Source of the DNA: Nitzschia sp. DOCU1
Taxonomy: Eukaryota > Bacillariophyta > Bacillariophyceae > Bacillariales > Bacillariaceae
NCBI GenBank assembly: GCA_951394045.1
Contig: OX595985.1
Location: 5,704,001-5,768,000 of the forward strand
Direction: 5' to 3'
DNA length: 64,000 nt
Part shown: positions 48,405 through 58,521 of the stretch, one piece after another
How positions within the stretch are numbered: position 1 is the stretch's first letter
Layout of the letters: each line of letters begins with the position of its first letter
The notes under the pieces: generated by a model
The model's input: the letters and a program-made list of their open reading frames with translations, nothing else
Database searches by the model: none
What the model was told of the DNA's origin: nothing
Program-made: the position numbers and the translations under genes

Positions 48405-49188
48405 TAATAGTAAATATTCGTCGCCTAAGAAAGGAGATGTATTTAGGACAAGGAAATAATTCAGACCATGGGTATCGAGGAGTCGTAGCTTGCCAAGACT
48501 TGGGACGCCTAGTTACAGGCGACGCTATCGGCGAATCGACATATTCGAATAAATAAATATATGCGCGTTATTTACGCGTGGGGAAAGTTGTTCACAAAAT
48601 GAACGACCGGTTGCAAATATTTGAAAGACGAAAATCTTTCCTCTCGTCAATCTTGTTGTTGGAAGTCAATCTAATGTGACAAACCGAAACGGACTACTGG
48701 CAGACAGTTCTGCGAGCGGCGGCTGCAGCGCAGTCACGGGCACGACAATGGCGGTTTGGAACAAAAAACGTCCGACAAAGCAGCTTTCTTGGAAGGCAAA
48801 TTCTAGATGAGTCCTTCACAACCGGTACAATCATCCATTCATTGAGTACCTTTGAATGAGCCGGAGAGATGTCTCCATGGTCATTGTTTGCTTTGATTCC
48901 ACAACATGAGAAAAACCATCAAAACCGATTCGGGGGGTGTTCGGGCGATTTTCAGTATTTTTCGTAAAAAGCGCGTGATTTACCCGAATTTTCTAAGTAA
49001 TATCGGCAGCTTTTTCATCGTGAGGATTTCTTATATTTTGCTCTTCACTTCGAACCCTTGAGGCGCCGGCAGGGCCCCTACCCCACCGCGCTATCGTTTT
49101 TCATGGTCTCCCCCGGGAGAGCCACGGACCATTATCGAGAATCTACACCCACTGCTTGGCAGACGCAATTCGTACTGCGGGATACGAC
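48405..49188. other. Unassigned sequence between retroelement remnants
   Basis: A 784-bp AT-richer stretch between the broken RT of element X and the 3' LTR of element 2. No ORF, tRNA or repeat partner within the window is recognised. Confidence 0.5.
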
Positions 49189-49721
49189 TGCACTACGTCG
49201 TTTGTAGGATCGAAATAGTTGAGAAAATTGTGACTAGCTTTACGAATAACCTTTTTCATCATACAAAGTTGTCTCGTAGCCTCTCGTAGTTCTAGTAGAG
49301 TCGAGACATTGACATGCATCGACAAGAATCCGAACAGGAGGTTGATGCATCTTGTAGTAGACTAGCTACGACGCTCCACTAGGGTTCCTTGGACGTTGTC
49401 AGCTACTCTGGAATAAAGTATAGTTACCTCAATGTCATCGAGGTGCCAGATCTTAGGTGGCATTGACACTAGGATCTCATCGGCATACGACTAGCTGGAG
49501 TCGATGCGTGATGCTTGCGTCATACAACGTCACGTCGTCGGTGACGTCAATAGGTAATGGGCCTTGTCCGACGATGTCCGAGACCGGCCTGGCGTCCGCG
49601 TCCGAGCGCAACGCATTCGTCATGCTACGTCATCACGTATGATGTCACACATGACTAATTAGACTAATAGCTATGGACTACAATCATTCGAAGGAGTCGA
49701 CGTGCAAAGCAGTGTACTGCA
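49189..49721 (-). repeat. Ty3/gypsy LTR (3' LTR of element 2)
   Basis: A 533-bp LTR with TGCAGTAC...GTAGTGCA ends on the minus strand, highly similar to 46513-47058. It carries the TGACGTCA palindrome at 49542-49549 and flanking CGTCA motifs. On the minus strand it is preceded by a purine-rich tract. Confidence 0.9.
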
Positions 49722-49732
49722 CCCGCCCCCAT
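49722..49732 (-). promoter_or_regulatory. Polypurine tract of element 2
   Basis: On the minus strand GGGGGCGGG lies directly before the TGCAGTAC start of the 3' LTR and just after the end of integrase. This is the expected place and composition for the plus-strand priming site of an LTR retrotransposon. Confidence 0.7.
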
Positions 49733-51195
49733 GACGGAGGGACAGGACTTAAATATGATAGGGATGTATGTTACGAATGTTCCAAGTCTGAGTAACTGCA
49801 CCCTTCTGGATACGTACTGTACCGTTGTCATTCACGGCGACTATTGGATACGGACCATCGTAGGGGTTAGCACCGAACTTACGTTGTTGGTCCTGCTTGA
49901 TCATGATCTGTTGGCTTACGCGATACTCATACGGTAATCGCGTTTTATTTTCTGCCGCATTGTTCTTCGCAATGCGCTGCATCTTGCGCTCACGGATGAG
50001 CTTCCAGTTAGCTTCGAAGCGGGTGTTGAGAATAGCATCTCTACCGAATACTAGTTGCATCGGCGTAGCCTGTAGCGTAGTGTGGTATGTCGTGCGAACG
50101 GCGAACATCACGGCTGCCAGGATTCCATCGAGTCCGACTGTATCGTCTGAGTGCTGCAGTTCAAACGTACGATTGGTGTACTCGTTCGAGTATTGCGTTC
50201 GCCTGCGGATTCCTCGCAGTGATTGGGCGCGCAAGCACGCCGTAGTCTTCCTTGACCATTCGCCGGAATTCTCCCATGAACTCCGTACCGCGGTCGTAAA
50301 TAACTTGTTGTGGCCATGGGTATCTCGTGAACCACGTCTTTTTGGCCAATTTGGCGATACTAAAAGCCTCTTTGTTGGGCACGCGAACCATCTCGAACCA
50401 GCCAGTTGCCGGGTCAATCATGGTAAGGCACCAAAGCTCGAGTTGTTTTTGTTTACCCTTATGTCGTTTACCCTGGTTGATCGAATAAGGGCCTATTAGG
50501 TCGACACAGAGAATTTCCCAAGGTTCGCTCTCGGGTTCCTTAATTGGCAGGTGCCCATACTTAAGGGTCTTGCGCTTTGTTAATTGGCACAACCTGCATT
50601 TCTTGCAGATGTCGACAACATCGGTTCGCAGTCCTTTCCAGTAGAAGTGCTGCCGAATCGTGTGCTCCGTTCGCGTCTCGCCCGGATGACATAGTGTCTC
50701 GTGGTACCACTCAACGCATCGACGTTGGAGTGACTGCGGAATAACTATCTTACTATCTCTAACTACTAGAGGACGTTTCTTACCGCCCCCACGAAAAACC
50801 TTTACACTATATCTACTGTCCGACGCTGCCTTCTGGAGAAGCGCGGTATCTTTGCGTTGATGTCGCATAATGTACTTGTAGGTAAGGGGGAAGATGCTTT
50901 CGGGTAGCCCGTCGCCCCCAAAGTACTCTGCGAAGTTGGCCTCGGTAAAGGGCTTTTCGTCCTTCGACTAAGAGCGTCCGCTACTACGTTCGTCTCACCT
51001 CTAACGTAGACTAGTTCGGGACCATACTCTTCGAGGATGAGTCGCCAACGCATAACGCATTCAGTATTAAAGTTTTTATAGGTTAGATTCTTGTGGTCCG
51101 TGTAGACGCGAATCTGTTGACCCAGGAGAATCGTACGAAACTCCTTGAGTGTTTCTACAATAGCTAGTAGTTCGCGCTCGGTAGTAGTATACCGC

Positions 51196-51740
51196 GTAGT
51201 GGGAATGGCTTCCTCTTAATTCGCTTGTTGAGTTCGCGAAAGTCGTTGATGAAACGTACCGTCTTGTCCTTCTTTGGGATAATGAACGACGGTGCCGCCC
51301 ACTCGGAGCGGTTAACTTTCTTTAGTACGCCGACTGCACAGAGGCGATCGACCTCGTCGCGTAGCATCTGTTCATATGCCTTCGGCACTGGATATGGCCT
51401 CACATGATATGGCGTGACATTTGGCTTTAGTTCAATATCATAGGGCTCGCCTTTCCACGTGCCGAGCGTGCCGTCAAAGAGCGTCTCTTGTTTCTGAAGA
51501 AGCGTCTTGAGTGCGGATTTATCTTCTTCCGACAGATGCTCCATCTCGGAGATTTTCTGCGGAATGTCCGCTGGGGCATATTTAGCGTCTAATATCTGCT
51601 TAATGGACTTGGCACGGCCATCTGCATCAGCCTGCCAAGCGTCTTCGTCGGGCATCTCGCCAAATATTTTCATTGCGATAGCTGCCGAGTCCCACTCGAC
51701 TTCCCGCATTGCAAAGTCGAACTTGAAGCCTAGTTCTCGC
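51196..51740 (-). repeat. 545-bp intra-element duplication (copy)
   Basis: Matches 52441-52985 at a constant 1245-bp offset with few differences. It contains the linker after protease and the start of RT (through RELNKRIKRKPFPL) and is spliced into the middle of RNase H. Only about five bases are shared at either junction. It reads REVEWDS where the local source reads REVERDS. Confidence 0.92.
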
Positions 51741-52440
51741 GTGTCGCTCGCGTCGGTGTGTATATCAAACGGTAAATGAAAGTTCGGGTAAGTCAGGAGA
51801 ACTTCCTTACTTATTATTTTCTTCATCGTGTCAAATGCATTTTGGTGCGCGCCGGTCCACTCCCACTTAGCCGTTTTTGACGTAAGTGATGCAAGCGGGG
51901 CGAGGATGTGCGATCGGCGCACCCACATATCGCGGTAATAATTTACGATACCGATGAAAGCGCGTAGTTCCTTTTTATTGCGCGGTGCGAGCATGGATTG
52001 AATTGCTTGCACTTTATTTGCTACGGGTTGGATACCGTCACGGGTAATCCAGTAGCCAAGGTATTCGAGCTCCGCTTTCGCGAAGAAGGACTTCTTGATG
52101 TTCACCTTGAGTCCCGTGTCTTTCAGACGTTGTAATACCACGTCGAGTTTCTCTAGGTGGTCTAGGTAACTACCTTTAGTGAGTACTAGAAGGTCGTCTA
52201 TGTACGTACGTATGTACTCTAGGTCCGCGAACAGCGACGACATCTTTTCTTGAAAGATATCGGGGCTATTGCTGAGTCCCATAGGTAGTCGTTGCATCTC
52301 ATATTTTCCCCACGGGAAGACGAGAGTGCAAAGTTTCTTTGCATTTGGGCTAAATTCCACATGGTAGTAGCCCATGTTGAGGTCTAAACTAGTAGCGTAC
52401 TGAAAACCCTCTAGCTTTAACAGTAGCTCTTGTATCTTTG

Positions 52441-52985
52441 GTAGTGGGAATGGCTTCCTCTTAATTCGCTTGTTGAGTTCGCGAAAGTCGTTGATGAAAC
52501 GTACCGTCTTGTCCTTCTTTGGGATAATGAACGACGGTGCCGCCCACTCGGAGCGGTTAACTTTCTTTAGTACGCCGACTGCACAGAGGCGATCGACCTC
52601 GTCGCGTAGCGTCTGTTCATATGCCTTCGGCACTGGATATGGCCTCACATGATATGGCGTGACATTTGGCTTTAGTTCAATATCATAGGGCTCGCCTTTC
52701 CACGTGCCGAGCGTGCCGTCAAAGAGCGTCTCTTGTTTCTGAAGAAGCGTCTTGAGTGCGGATTTATCTTCTTCTGACAGATGGTCCATCTCGGAGATTT
52801 TCTGCGGAATGTCCGCTGGGGCATATTTAGCGTCTAATATCTGCTTAATGGACTTGGCACGGCCATCTGCATCAGCCTGCCAAGCGTCTTCGTCGGGCAT
52901 CTCGCCAAATATTTTCATTGCGATAGCTGCCGAGTCCCTCTCGACTTCCCGCGTTGCGAAGTCGAACTTGAAGCCTAGTTCTCGC
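52441..52985 (-). repeat. 545-bp segment duplicated at 51196-51740 (in-place copy)
   Basis: The native position of the duplicated segment, between the protease and RT palm of element 2, in frame with both. Confidence 0.92.
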
Positions 52986-53607
52986 AAGAGGTCTTGGCCT
53001 ATGATCATGTCATAGTTGCCAAGGTCGGATGTCACCTGGAAGACCCATTCGATCACCCTATTGGCATGAAATTCCGGAAGTTTGAATTGGATTCTCACTT
53101 CTCGGTGTGTCTCGGCGACACCTCCAGCTCTCGTGAAGGTTGTTCTCGATGGTGTCGTCCTGACACGTAGTTTCTTGACATGCTTCTCGGAGATCAGTCC
53201 TCGTGATGCTCCGGTGTCTAGTAGCGTCGTCAACGCTGCCGCTTTGGCCTTGCCTAGGCGCGTGTTAATTTGCGCGAAACAATACGGAATTTCGTCTGGC
53301 GCGGTTTTCTGTCGTTTTGGTGAGCTCCGGTTGTACAGTCGTGTTATCGCGTGTGATTCCGCCGCGCCGCGATACGGTAACTAATGCATTGGTCCAACGA
53401 GGCGAAGATCTTGCCCGGCTCGGATGGTAAATAGGCAGATGGGCACGTGTGTCGTGCCCCATCGCGTTGCTCGTGGAAAACGAAAACTTCGTCACATCCG
53501 CAATTTTTGCGTTTCCCAACTACTCTTTCAGAGACTTTGTAATAGGATAACGCATTCTTATCATCATGCATTAAACTAGATTTTTCGTGTACAACTCGCT
53601 CACACCT

Positions 53608-54378
53608 TCAGTTTTCATTGTCGCTAGCGACAAGGTTAGCCAAGAGTTCATCCACATTGAAGTTTTCTTCATCAGGTGGATCAACCGCCTTGCGCTTGCG
53701 TTCGTCCTTGACCGCATCTTTGACCATGTTCTGGATCATGGCATGCAGTTCTTCTTTCTTGTTGGCGCCGCCATCGTCACGAACCCAAGTGCGGTTACCG
53801 TAACGAGGATTCTTGTCGCCATTCTTGATGAAGTTTCCATGGGCGGAAGCCATCTTCTGGGCCTGCGCCAACACCATCTTACAGTCCCCGGTGTTGTGGG
53901 ACCAGTTGGGGCCATGGTAGGCACATTTAAAGGGAGGAGTCTTATCGTTGTGGCCGCGTTTAGCAGCGGGCTTTGAGTGATCCATTCGCGGGTCTCGCTT
54001 CCCCTTCGGAGGATGGGCGCCATCTGGCTTTTGCTTTCGGACGTGATTCGCTTCATGCAACTTTTCAGTGAATTCGAGGCGCTCGCAGAACTGGGTGAAC
54101 TCGTCCAAACTGTGCTCAATCGGCTCAAAACCTTGCAGGATCATCTGTTGACGCCAACTAGCGGGAATGGCAAACTCCGCATGTTCGATAATCTCGTCCT
54201 TGGGTAGTTTGTTTCTGTCGCCACACGTAGTATCAAACAACGACAAATAATGGTTGAGCTGCTGGAAGCGACTGATGTACTCCTTCATGGTCATTTCGGG
54301 AGGCTTGCGACACAAACGGCGCATGTAGCATTTCTGAGTCTGGAGTGCTCTAGCCGGGAGAACGTAGTTGGTGACTCC
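53608..54378 (-). pseudogene. Ty3/gypsy Gag (element 2), 5'-truncated
   Basis: Nearly identical to the gag of element 1 from GVTNYVLPARALQTQK to the final SDNEN-TGA, including the CAYHGPNWSHNTGDC knuckle. The N-terminal capsid half is missing: upstream of 54378 the sequence switches to unrelated DNA, from which a chance ATG at 54423 adds about 15 foreign residues. Confidence 0.85.
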
Positions 54379-54878
54379 ATCTGGACCCCGGAATTTGGAA
54401 TCTACCATATTCCTGTACGGCATTTTATGCCCTCCTGAAGTGCTCCGACTATAAATACAATTTATTGATTTGGACGTGTTAAAATTATTTATTTAAACCC
54501 AACGGTCAATGAACTCCTATTTAAATATATTTTATTGTCACGAAAGTCTTTCGGAGGGCTCTACCAGTCAATGGTTTTAAATTTACAGTCAACCGACCCT
54601 TTTTTAATCTTTTGAATTGGAACATTGCCACCTGCCACTCCCGTATGGCACTGCATCAACCTAAGGTAGAACTCTACATCTCTTGCCTCACATAACGCCT
54701 CTCTCCAGTAGTTAGCCCAACTGTTGCCCCCATCCATGCATCTCTAACTTAACTCCACGATACTCAACCCAACACCGAATTGAGTAGAAACACACATCAC
54801 CTTGAGCACCCCGCCACTAGCACATGCTATCTTAGGATACAGACAACTCGTTTTGCTAAGTGAACTCTTTACTACCAC
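54379..54878. other. AT-rich spacer / possible left end of the unknown multi-ORF unit
   Basis: A 500-bp AT-rich stretch without coding signal between the truncated gag and the first ORF of the unknown unit. I could not find a terminal inverted repeat pairing it with sequence near 62.3-62.9 kb. Confidence 0.4.
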
Positions 54879-55766
54879 TTATACCGCAATTACAGGGAAA
54901 TCAAACAACTCATTAAACTCAGCCTCATTGATCACAGGGCGATCATCAGCACCACTGTCATCCTCCTCCTGAGACCGGGAAAGAACGTTGATTTGTCGGT
55001 AGGCCTTGTTGAACTTCTTGTACAGGTCCTCATCCTTGACAATCTCCTTTTTGATCCTCAGCATGTCCTGCGTGACTCTGTCAGACCAGCCACGGAATGA
55101 CCTTTCAGTCCCTTGCTTGCTTGTATAAACTCTTGTATCCTTCAAAAGTTTACGACGCTTGCTCTTTCTCTCTTTGTCATCCATCCGGCGACCAGCAGCA
55201 CTCTTTAGTCTCTTCCAGGCATCTGATGCCTGTTTGTAGTCCTCAGACAAACGTGCCGTTTCTCTGATATTCCGCTGCCAGGCCAAGAATGCATCTTTCA
55301 TCTCTGTATATGCCGCCATGCTGGCACCTCCTTCATCCCCCTGTTGGTCCACCACAGCTCCACTCCGCAAATAGAACTTGTCTTGTAGTAGGTCACTGCT
55401 ACCAGGGGCAATGTCAATGAAAATCTCATTGAGCAGATACTCAACCAGTGATGTTCCTGATGCTGGGAGATCCCCCTCCTTGTCGTAGTCAGTTTTCAAG
55501 TTCTCATCTTCCTCCTTTGCTTTGAGGATCCATGCCAGGTAGTTGTTCTTGAGGAGGCATAGCGCAAAAGCCTCGTTCAACGCAGAAGTCATCGGGCTAT
55601 CAGTGGCAGTCCCTTTCTTTACCACGCGTTTCCACTCTTCATCTCCAATAGCAGCTCGAAGGAAGTAAGTGTAGAACACATAGTACCACTGTGGCTGTTG
55701 CAGGCGGCATTCAAAAACTTCCCAACATGGAAGAATAACATCATTCTCAACACAGACTTTACACAT
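54879..55766 (-). CDS. Unknown protein, charged helical (ORF 2 of unknown unit)
   Basis: 295 residues, not recognised. The N-terminal third includes YYVFYTYFLRAAIGDEEWKR and DSPMTSALNEAFALCLLKNN followed by YLAWILK, a pattern I associate with repeated diatom proteins of unknown function. The centre is polar. Residues ~190-280 are strongly basic then acidic (DDKERKSKRRKLLKD, RSFRGWSDRVTQDML), suggesting nucleic-acid contact. The start ATG overlaps the stop of the upstream ORF (ATGTGTAA) in the +1 frame. It may be a separate protein or the C-terminal part of a single protein with 55759-56229. Confidence 0.6.
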   Translation of the reverse strand: MCKVCVENDVILPCWEVFECRLQQPQWYYVFYTYFLRAAIGDEEWKRVVKKGTATDSPMTSALNEAFALCLLKNNYLAWILKAKEEDENLKTDYDKEGDLPASGTSLVEYLLNEIFIDIAPGSSDLLQDKFYLRSGAVVDQQGDEGGASMAAYTEMKDAFLAWQRNIRETARLSEDYKQASDAWKRLKSAAGRRMDDKERKSKRRKLLKDTRVYTSKQGTERSFRGWSDRVTQDMLRIKKEIVKDEDLYKKFNKAYRQINVLSRSQEEDDSGADDRPVINEAEFNELFDFPVIAV

Positions 55767-56229
55767 ATCTTATTGCACGTACAAGCTGTGAGTCATATAT
55801 TCGCCATGGTGCACCACACACACTTCCCCCAACCACCTTACCATTAAATCTATTCTGCATGACAGTATAGACACCACTGCGTCGCACTGCCAAACCCTTT
55901 GCAACCACATTCTTCCGAACGCTTTGCTGCCACAACATATCAAAGTATAGGTTTTTTGCTTCATCCGTTCTTGCTCCCTTCACACCCAAAAGTGCAGCGG
56001 CACACTCGTCCTTGAACTTCGTGAAAACTGCCCCGCCCTTTGCAAGTTCAACATCTTTGCCACGGTAGAGAAACTTCATTCCCTGGAACAACACTTCTTT
56101 CACCCACTTACTCATTCGCAACAGATCCCCCTCAACGAATCTCTGCAATCCTTGCTCTTGTGCAGCAGCCGCCTCACCAGCAAGAGGCTGCATGTTCGGA
56201 CCCTCGTTTTCCATTGTCGGGACTTCCAA
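55759..56229 (-). CDS. Unknown protein (ORF 1 of unknown unit)
   Basis: 156 residues from ATG 56229. The N-terminus is acidic and Gln-rich. The body includes GDLLRMSKWVKEVLFQGMKF and LYFDMLWQQSVRKNVVAKGL. No known domain. It ends in the middle of what looks like continuous sequence (VRAIRYV), and the next ORF continues in the +1 frame after an 8-nt overlap. This suggests either a frameshift mutation in a 440-residue protein or programmed recoding. Confidence 0.55.
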   Translation of the reverse strand: MEVPTMENEGPNMQPLAGEAAAAQEQGLQRFVEGDLLRMSKWVKEVLFQGMKFLYRGKDVELAKGGAVFTKFKDECAAALLGVKGARTDEAKNLYFDMLWQQSVRKNVVAKGLAVRRSGVYTVMQNRFNGKVVGGSVCGAPWRIYDSQLVRAIRYV

Positions 56230-56505
56230 ACAAAACTTTATGTTTCACGAGTGTGCAATCTCTGCCAAAGTACCAGGAGGATATTCAAGGTGGGAGCACG
56301 CGCCGCCCCTACGACTCGAAAAATTCGAATCGCAAAACTGAGCCTGCCCCCCCTCAAAATGGACGTTACTCGCGCCGGCCGGGTGCACTTCCAACGGCAT
56401 GCCAATGATTGCCGGCAGGCCTCCATTGACTCCCAGCCCAGTCAATTGACTCATACCAAACTTCGTTTGTTTCATTTTCTTTTCCAGTGATTGTAACCTT
56501 ATGGA
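56230..56505. promoter_or_regulatory. Divergent promoter of the unknown unit
   Basis: 276 bp separate the two divergent ATGs. It includes a palindrome CGAAAAATTCG (56318 area), a C-run and GC-rich GGCCGG/CCGGCC-like motifs. Both transcription units must start here or further upstream. Confidence 0.4.
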
Positions 56506-58521
56506 ATGGCTCGAAAACGCAATCGCAAGCATCATGTCGAAGCTGAAAGGGCTAGGTGCAAACTACACCAAAACATCCACCGCACGGCCCTAGCTTCTGT
56601 AGACAATCTACCCAACCAAAGCCTCGAGGCAGCAGAGTCAGACTTCATGGATTACAGCTTCCTTGGCAATAGCGGAGAGTGCGACGAAGTAGACGACAAT
56701 GATGCAGCTCCGGTTTATTCCTCAAGCGAAGATCATTCCAACAGTAATGGGCAAACTACGACAGAGGCGGATAGTGAGGACGATTCCTCCCTAGCAAACA
56801 ACGACACCACTCAGCCAGCTACCTTACCTGAGTATCACCACGATGACGAACAGTCGATGATCAGGGAGGCAATCTCCATCACATCCACAGCTTCTGATCC
56901 TTCCACCTCCAAGCTCACTACCGAGGACCATGCTATGGTCGAGATTTTCCAACTTGCCCAAACACAAGGTGTATCACTCGAATTCGTTGATAACATTTTC
57001 ATTGTCATTCGCAAGTTTGCCAAGATTGGTTTCAACCCTTTGAAGGCCCCTCGTAGATCCACATTCCTAGCCAACCTCCGCAAGAAACTTGGTCGCTCTG
57101 CTCCTCCAACTCCGACTGTGGTTTCTGTACCCAACGCTCCCACTGTTCCTGTATTTTCCATCCTTGAACAGATTAAGGACCTGATTGGCTCCCGCTGCTT
57201 TCAAACGCCAGACAATCTTTGCATCAACACATCTAACCAGCACAATATGTTTGGCCGATATATTCCACCACCAACAGAGGGATTGTCAGAGGTTCTTAGC
57301 GGTCGATGGTACACTCAAACTTACCAGGAAAGAGTCAGGGATGAAGCCAACGAATGGCTTTTCCCTCTCATATTCTATAACGATAAAACTGGAACTGACG
57401 CATACCAGCGATACCCCTTGGAACCACTCATGTTCACTACTGCTGTTCTTCGTAGGGAGACACGAGAGCTTACCACTGCTTGGCGTCACCTTGGGTTCAT
57501 TGCTCCACCCTCAGACGACTCCTCCAAGGCCGAACAATCTCTCCAAATATATCACAACTGCTTGGCTGTGCTGTTTGGAGAATTGAAGGAGCTGCAGCAG
57601 TCCCCGCCATGGGTTGACATCACCATCAACGGCACAGTGCACCGCCGCAAGCTGATCCTTGAAGTAGCTTTCGTCATGGGTGATCAGTTATCCCAAGATC
57701 GCCACTGTGGTAGGCGGCCGATAAACGGCGGTGGTGCAGGCCGGATCCATAGGAGATGTATGTGCAGCTGTCTAGATGCATCCAATCCCGAGCATCTTTG
57801 CCAGCCGGTAGATCCCGAGCAGATATCACGTTTGTGTCAGCTAGTTTGGCTTGGGGAGACAAAAGACGAGAGAACGGCCATAGCAGAAAGCTTCGTGCCT
57901 CCCAACGCTGTCTCCCGGCGCCAAAAACTTGCAAAAACAAACAACGCCTTGAAGGTCCTGGTATCCACAGCAAGGCTTGTCCTCGAGCGAGTCTACTCCA
58001 CGTACCCAATTAAGAACGCCTGGAATGCCCTCTCATTCGGTGCCAACAAGCATGGGATCTGGCGTGCCACCCTAGACGACCCAATGCACTACTCAGACTC
58101 GGGTGGCTTTCTTTACCTTGCACAAGTAGGCTTCTTAGGCCTCACAGATGGCGAAAGAAAATTAGTAGAAAGGTCGATACGCGATCTTTTCAAAGGTAAT
58201 CGCTCGAGTGTACGTGAGGATATGCCACGCAATAAGTGCTCTCCTGGCTTTTCACGCACGACTCTCCTTACCTCATCGGAAAAGGTGTGGTTGATCTTTG
58301 CCCTTCACGTCTCCCTTGGCCTTGAGCCAGTGAACAAACTTTACGAGGCTGCCATAGGCCGGCAGCAGGCGAAGTACTGTAGTCTACCAACGGAAGAGCT
58401 CCCCAAACGCAATGACGTGTACTTCTTTTCGGACCAGCGTACTTCCACTAGTACCACAGAGAGTCAAGTAAAAAAAGACGGCACTCATTCCAATAAGAGG
58501 AAGGATGCGTGGATGCGGTAA
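56506..58521 (+). CDS. Unknown protein, transposase-like features (ORF 3 of unknown unit)
   Basis: 671 residues. It has a basic N-terminus (MARKRNRKHHVEAERARCK), a long acidic Ser/Thr/Asp-rich region (about 60-130), then a folded part. PLIFYNDKTGTDAYQRYPLE, then a Cys/His cluster around residues 405-435 (GDQLSQDRHCGRRP, RIHRRCMCSCLDASNPEHLC), and NALSFGANKHGIWRATLDDP followed by MHYSDSGGF resemble in order the target regions of CACTA/Plavaka-type transposases (a D near an xDxT strand, a metal-binding insert, then HGI-x-ATxxDxxH). I cannot assign catalytic residues. It ends in VKKDGTHSNKRKDAWMR-stop, and the next frame continues at once. Confidence 0.65.
   Translation: MARKRNRKHHVEAERARCKLHQNIHRTALASVDNLPNQSLEAAESDFMDYSFLGNSGECDEVDDNDAAPVYSSSEDHSNSNGQTTTEADSEDDSSLANNDTTQPATLPEYHHDDEQSMIREAISITSTASDPSTSKLTTEDHAMVEIFQLAQTQGVSLEFVDNIFIVIRKFAKIGFNPLKAPRRSTFLANLRKKLGRSAPPTPTVVSVPNAPTVPVFSILEQIKDLIGSRCFQTPDNLCINTSNQHNMFGRYIPPPTEGLSEVLSGRWYTQTYQERVRDEANEWLFPLIFYNDKTGTDAYQRYPLEPLMFTTAVLRRETRELTTAWRHLGFIAPPSDDSSKAEQSLQIYHNCLAVLFGELKELQQSPPWVDITINGTVHRRKLILEVAFVMGDQLSQDRHCGRRPINGGGAGRIHRRCMCSCLDASNPEHLCQPVDPEQISRLCQLVWLGETKDERTAIAESFVPPNAVSRRQKLAKTNNALKVLVSTARLVLERVYSTYPIKNAWNALSFGANKHGIWRATLDDPMHYSDSGGFLYLAQVGFLGLTDGERKLVERSIRDLFKGNRSSVREDMPRNKCSPGFSRTTLLTSSEKVWLIFALHVSLGLEPVNKLYEAAIGRQQAKYCSLPTEELPKRNDVYFFSDQRTSTSTTESQVKKDGTHSNKRKDAWMR

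Larger units (their letters stand above)
49749..53571 (-). pseudogene. Ty3/gypsy Pol (element 2): protease, RT, RNase H, integrase; several lesions
   Basis: The protease is LLDTGASRGLIS. RT has RFINDFRELNKRIKR, YATSLDLNMGYYHVEF, LPMGLSNSPDIFQ and the catalytic YIDDLLVLT. RNase H begins FDIHTDASD and resumes at TRYTTTERELLAIVETLKEF. Integrase has the zinc-binding HETLCHPGETRTEH and CKKCRLC, then the catalytic LCVDLIGPY, IYDRGTEFMGEF and NPQANAILERVHQ. The lesions are: a 5-bp GCCGC duplication near 53370 that shifts the protease leader; a 545-bp copy of the upstream region replacing about 30 codons of RNase H (51196-51740); a frameshift near 50965 after VVADALSR; and a small deletion with frameshift near 50170 right after the integrase Glu. 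Confidence 0.88.
49189..54378 (-). mobile_element. Ty3/gypsy element 2: gag (5'-truncated), pol, 3' LTR
   Basis: Read on the minus strand: gag lacking its first part (from about 54378), pol (53571-49749), polypurine tract, 3' LTR. The domain order protease-RT-RNase H-integrase is that of Ty3/gypsy. It lacks the 5' LTR: at 54378 the match to element 1 stops and unrelated sequence begins. Pol carries at least four lesions, so the copy is dead. Confidence 0.85.
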
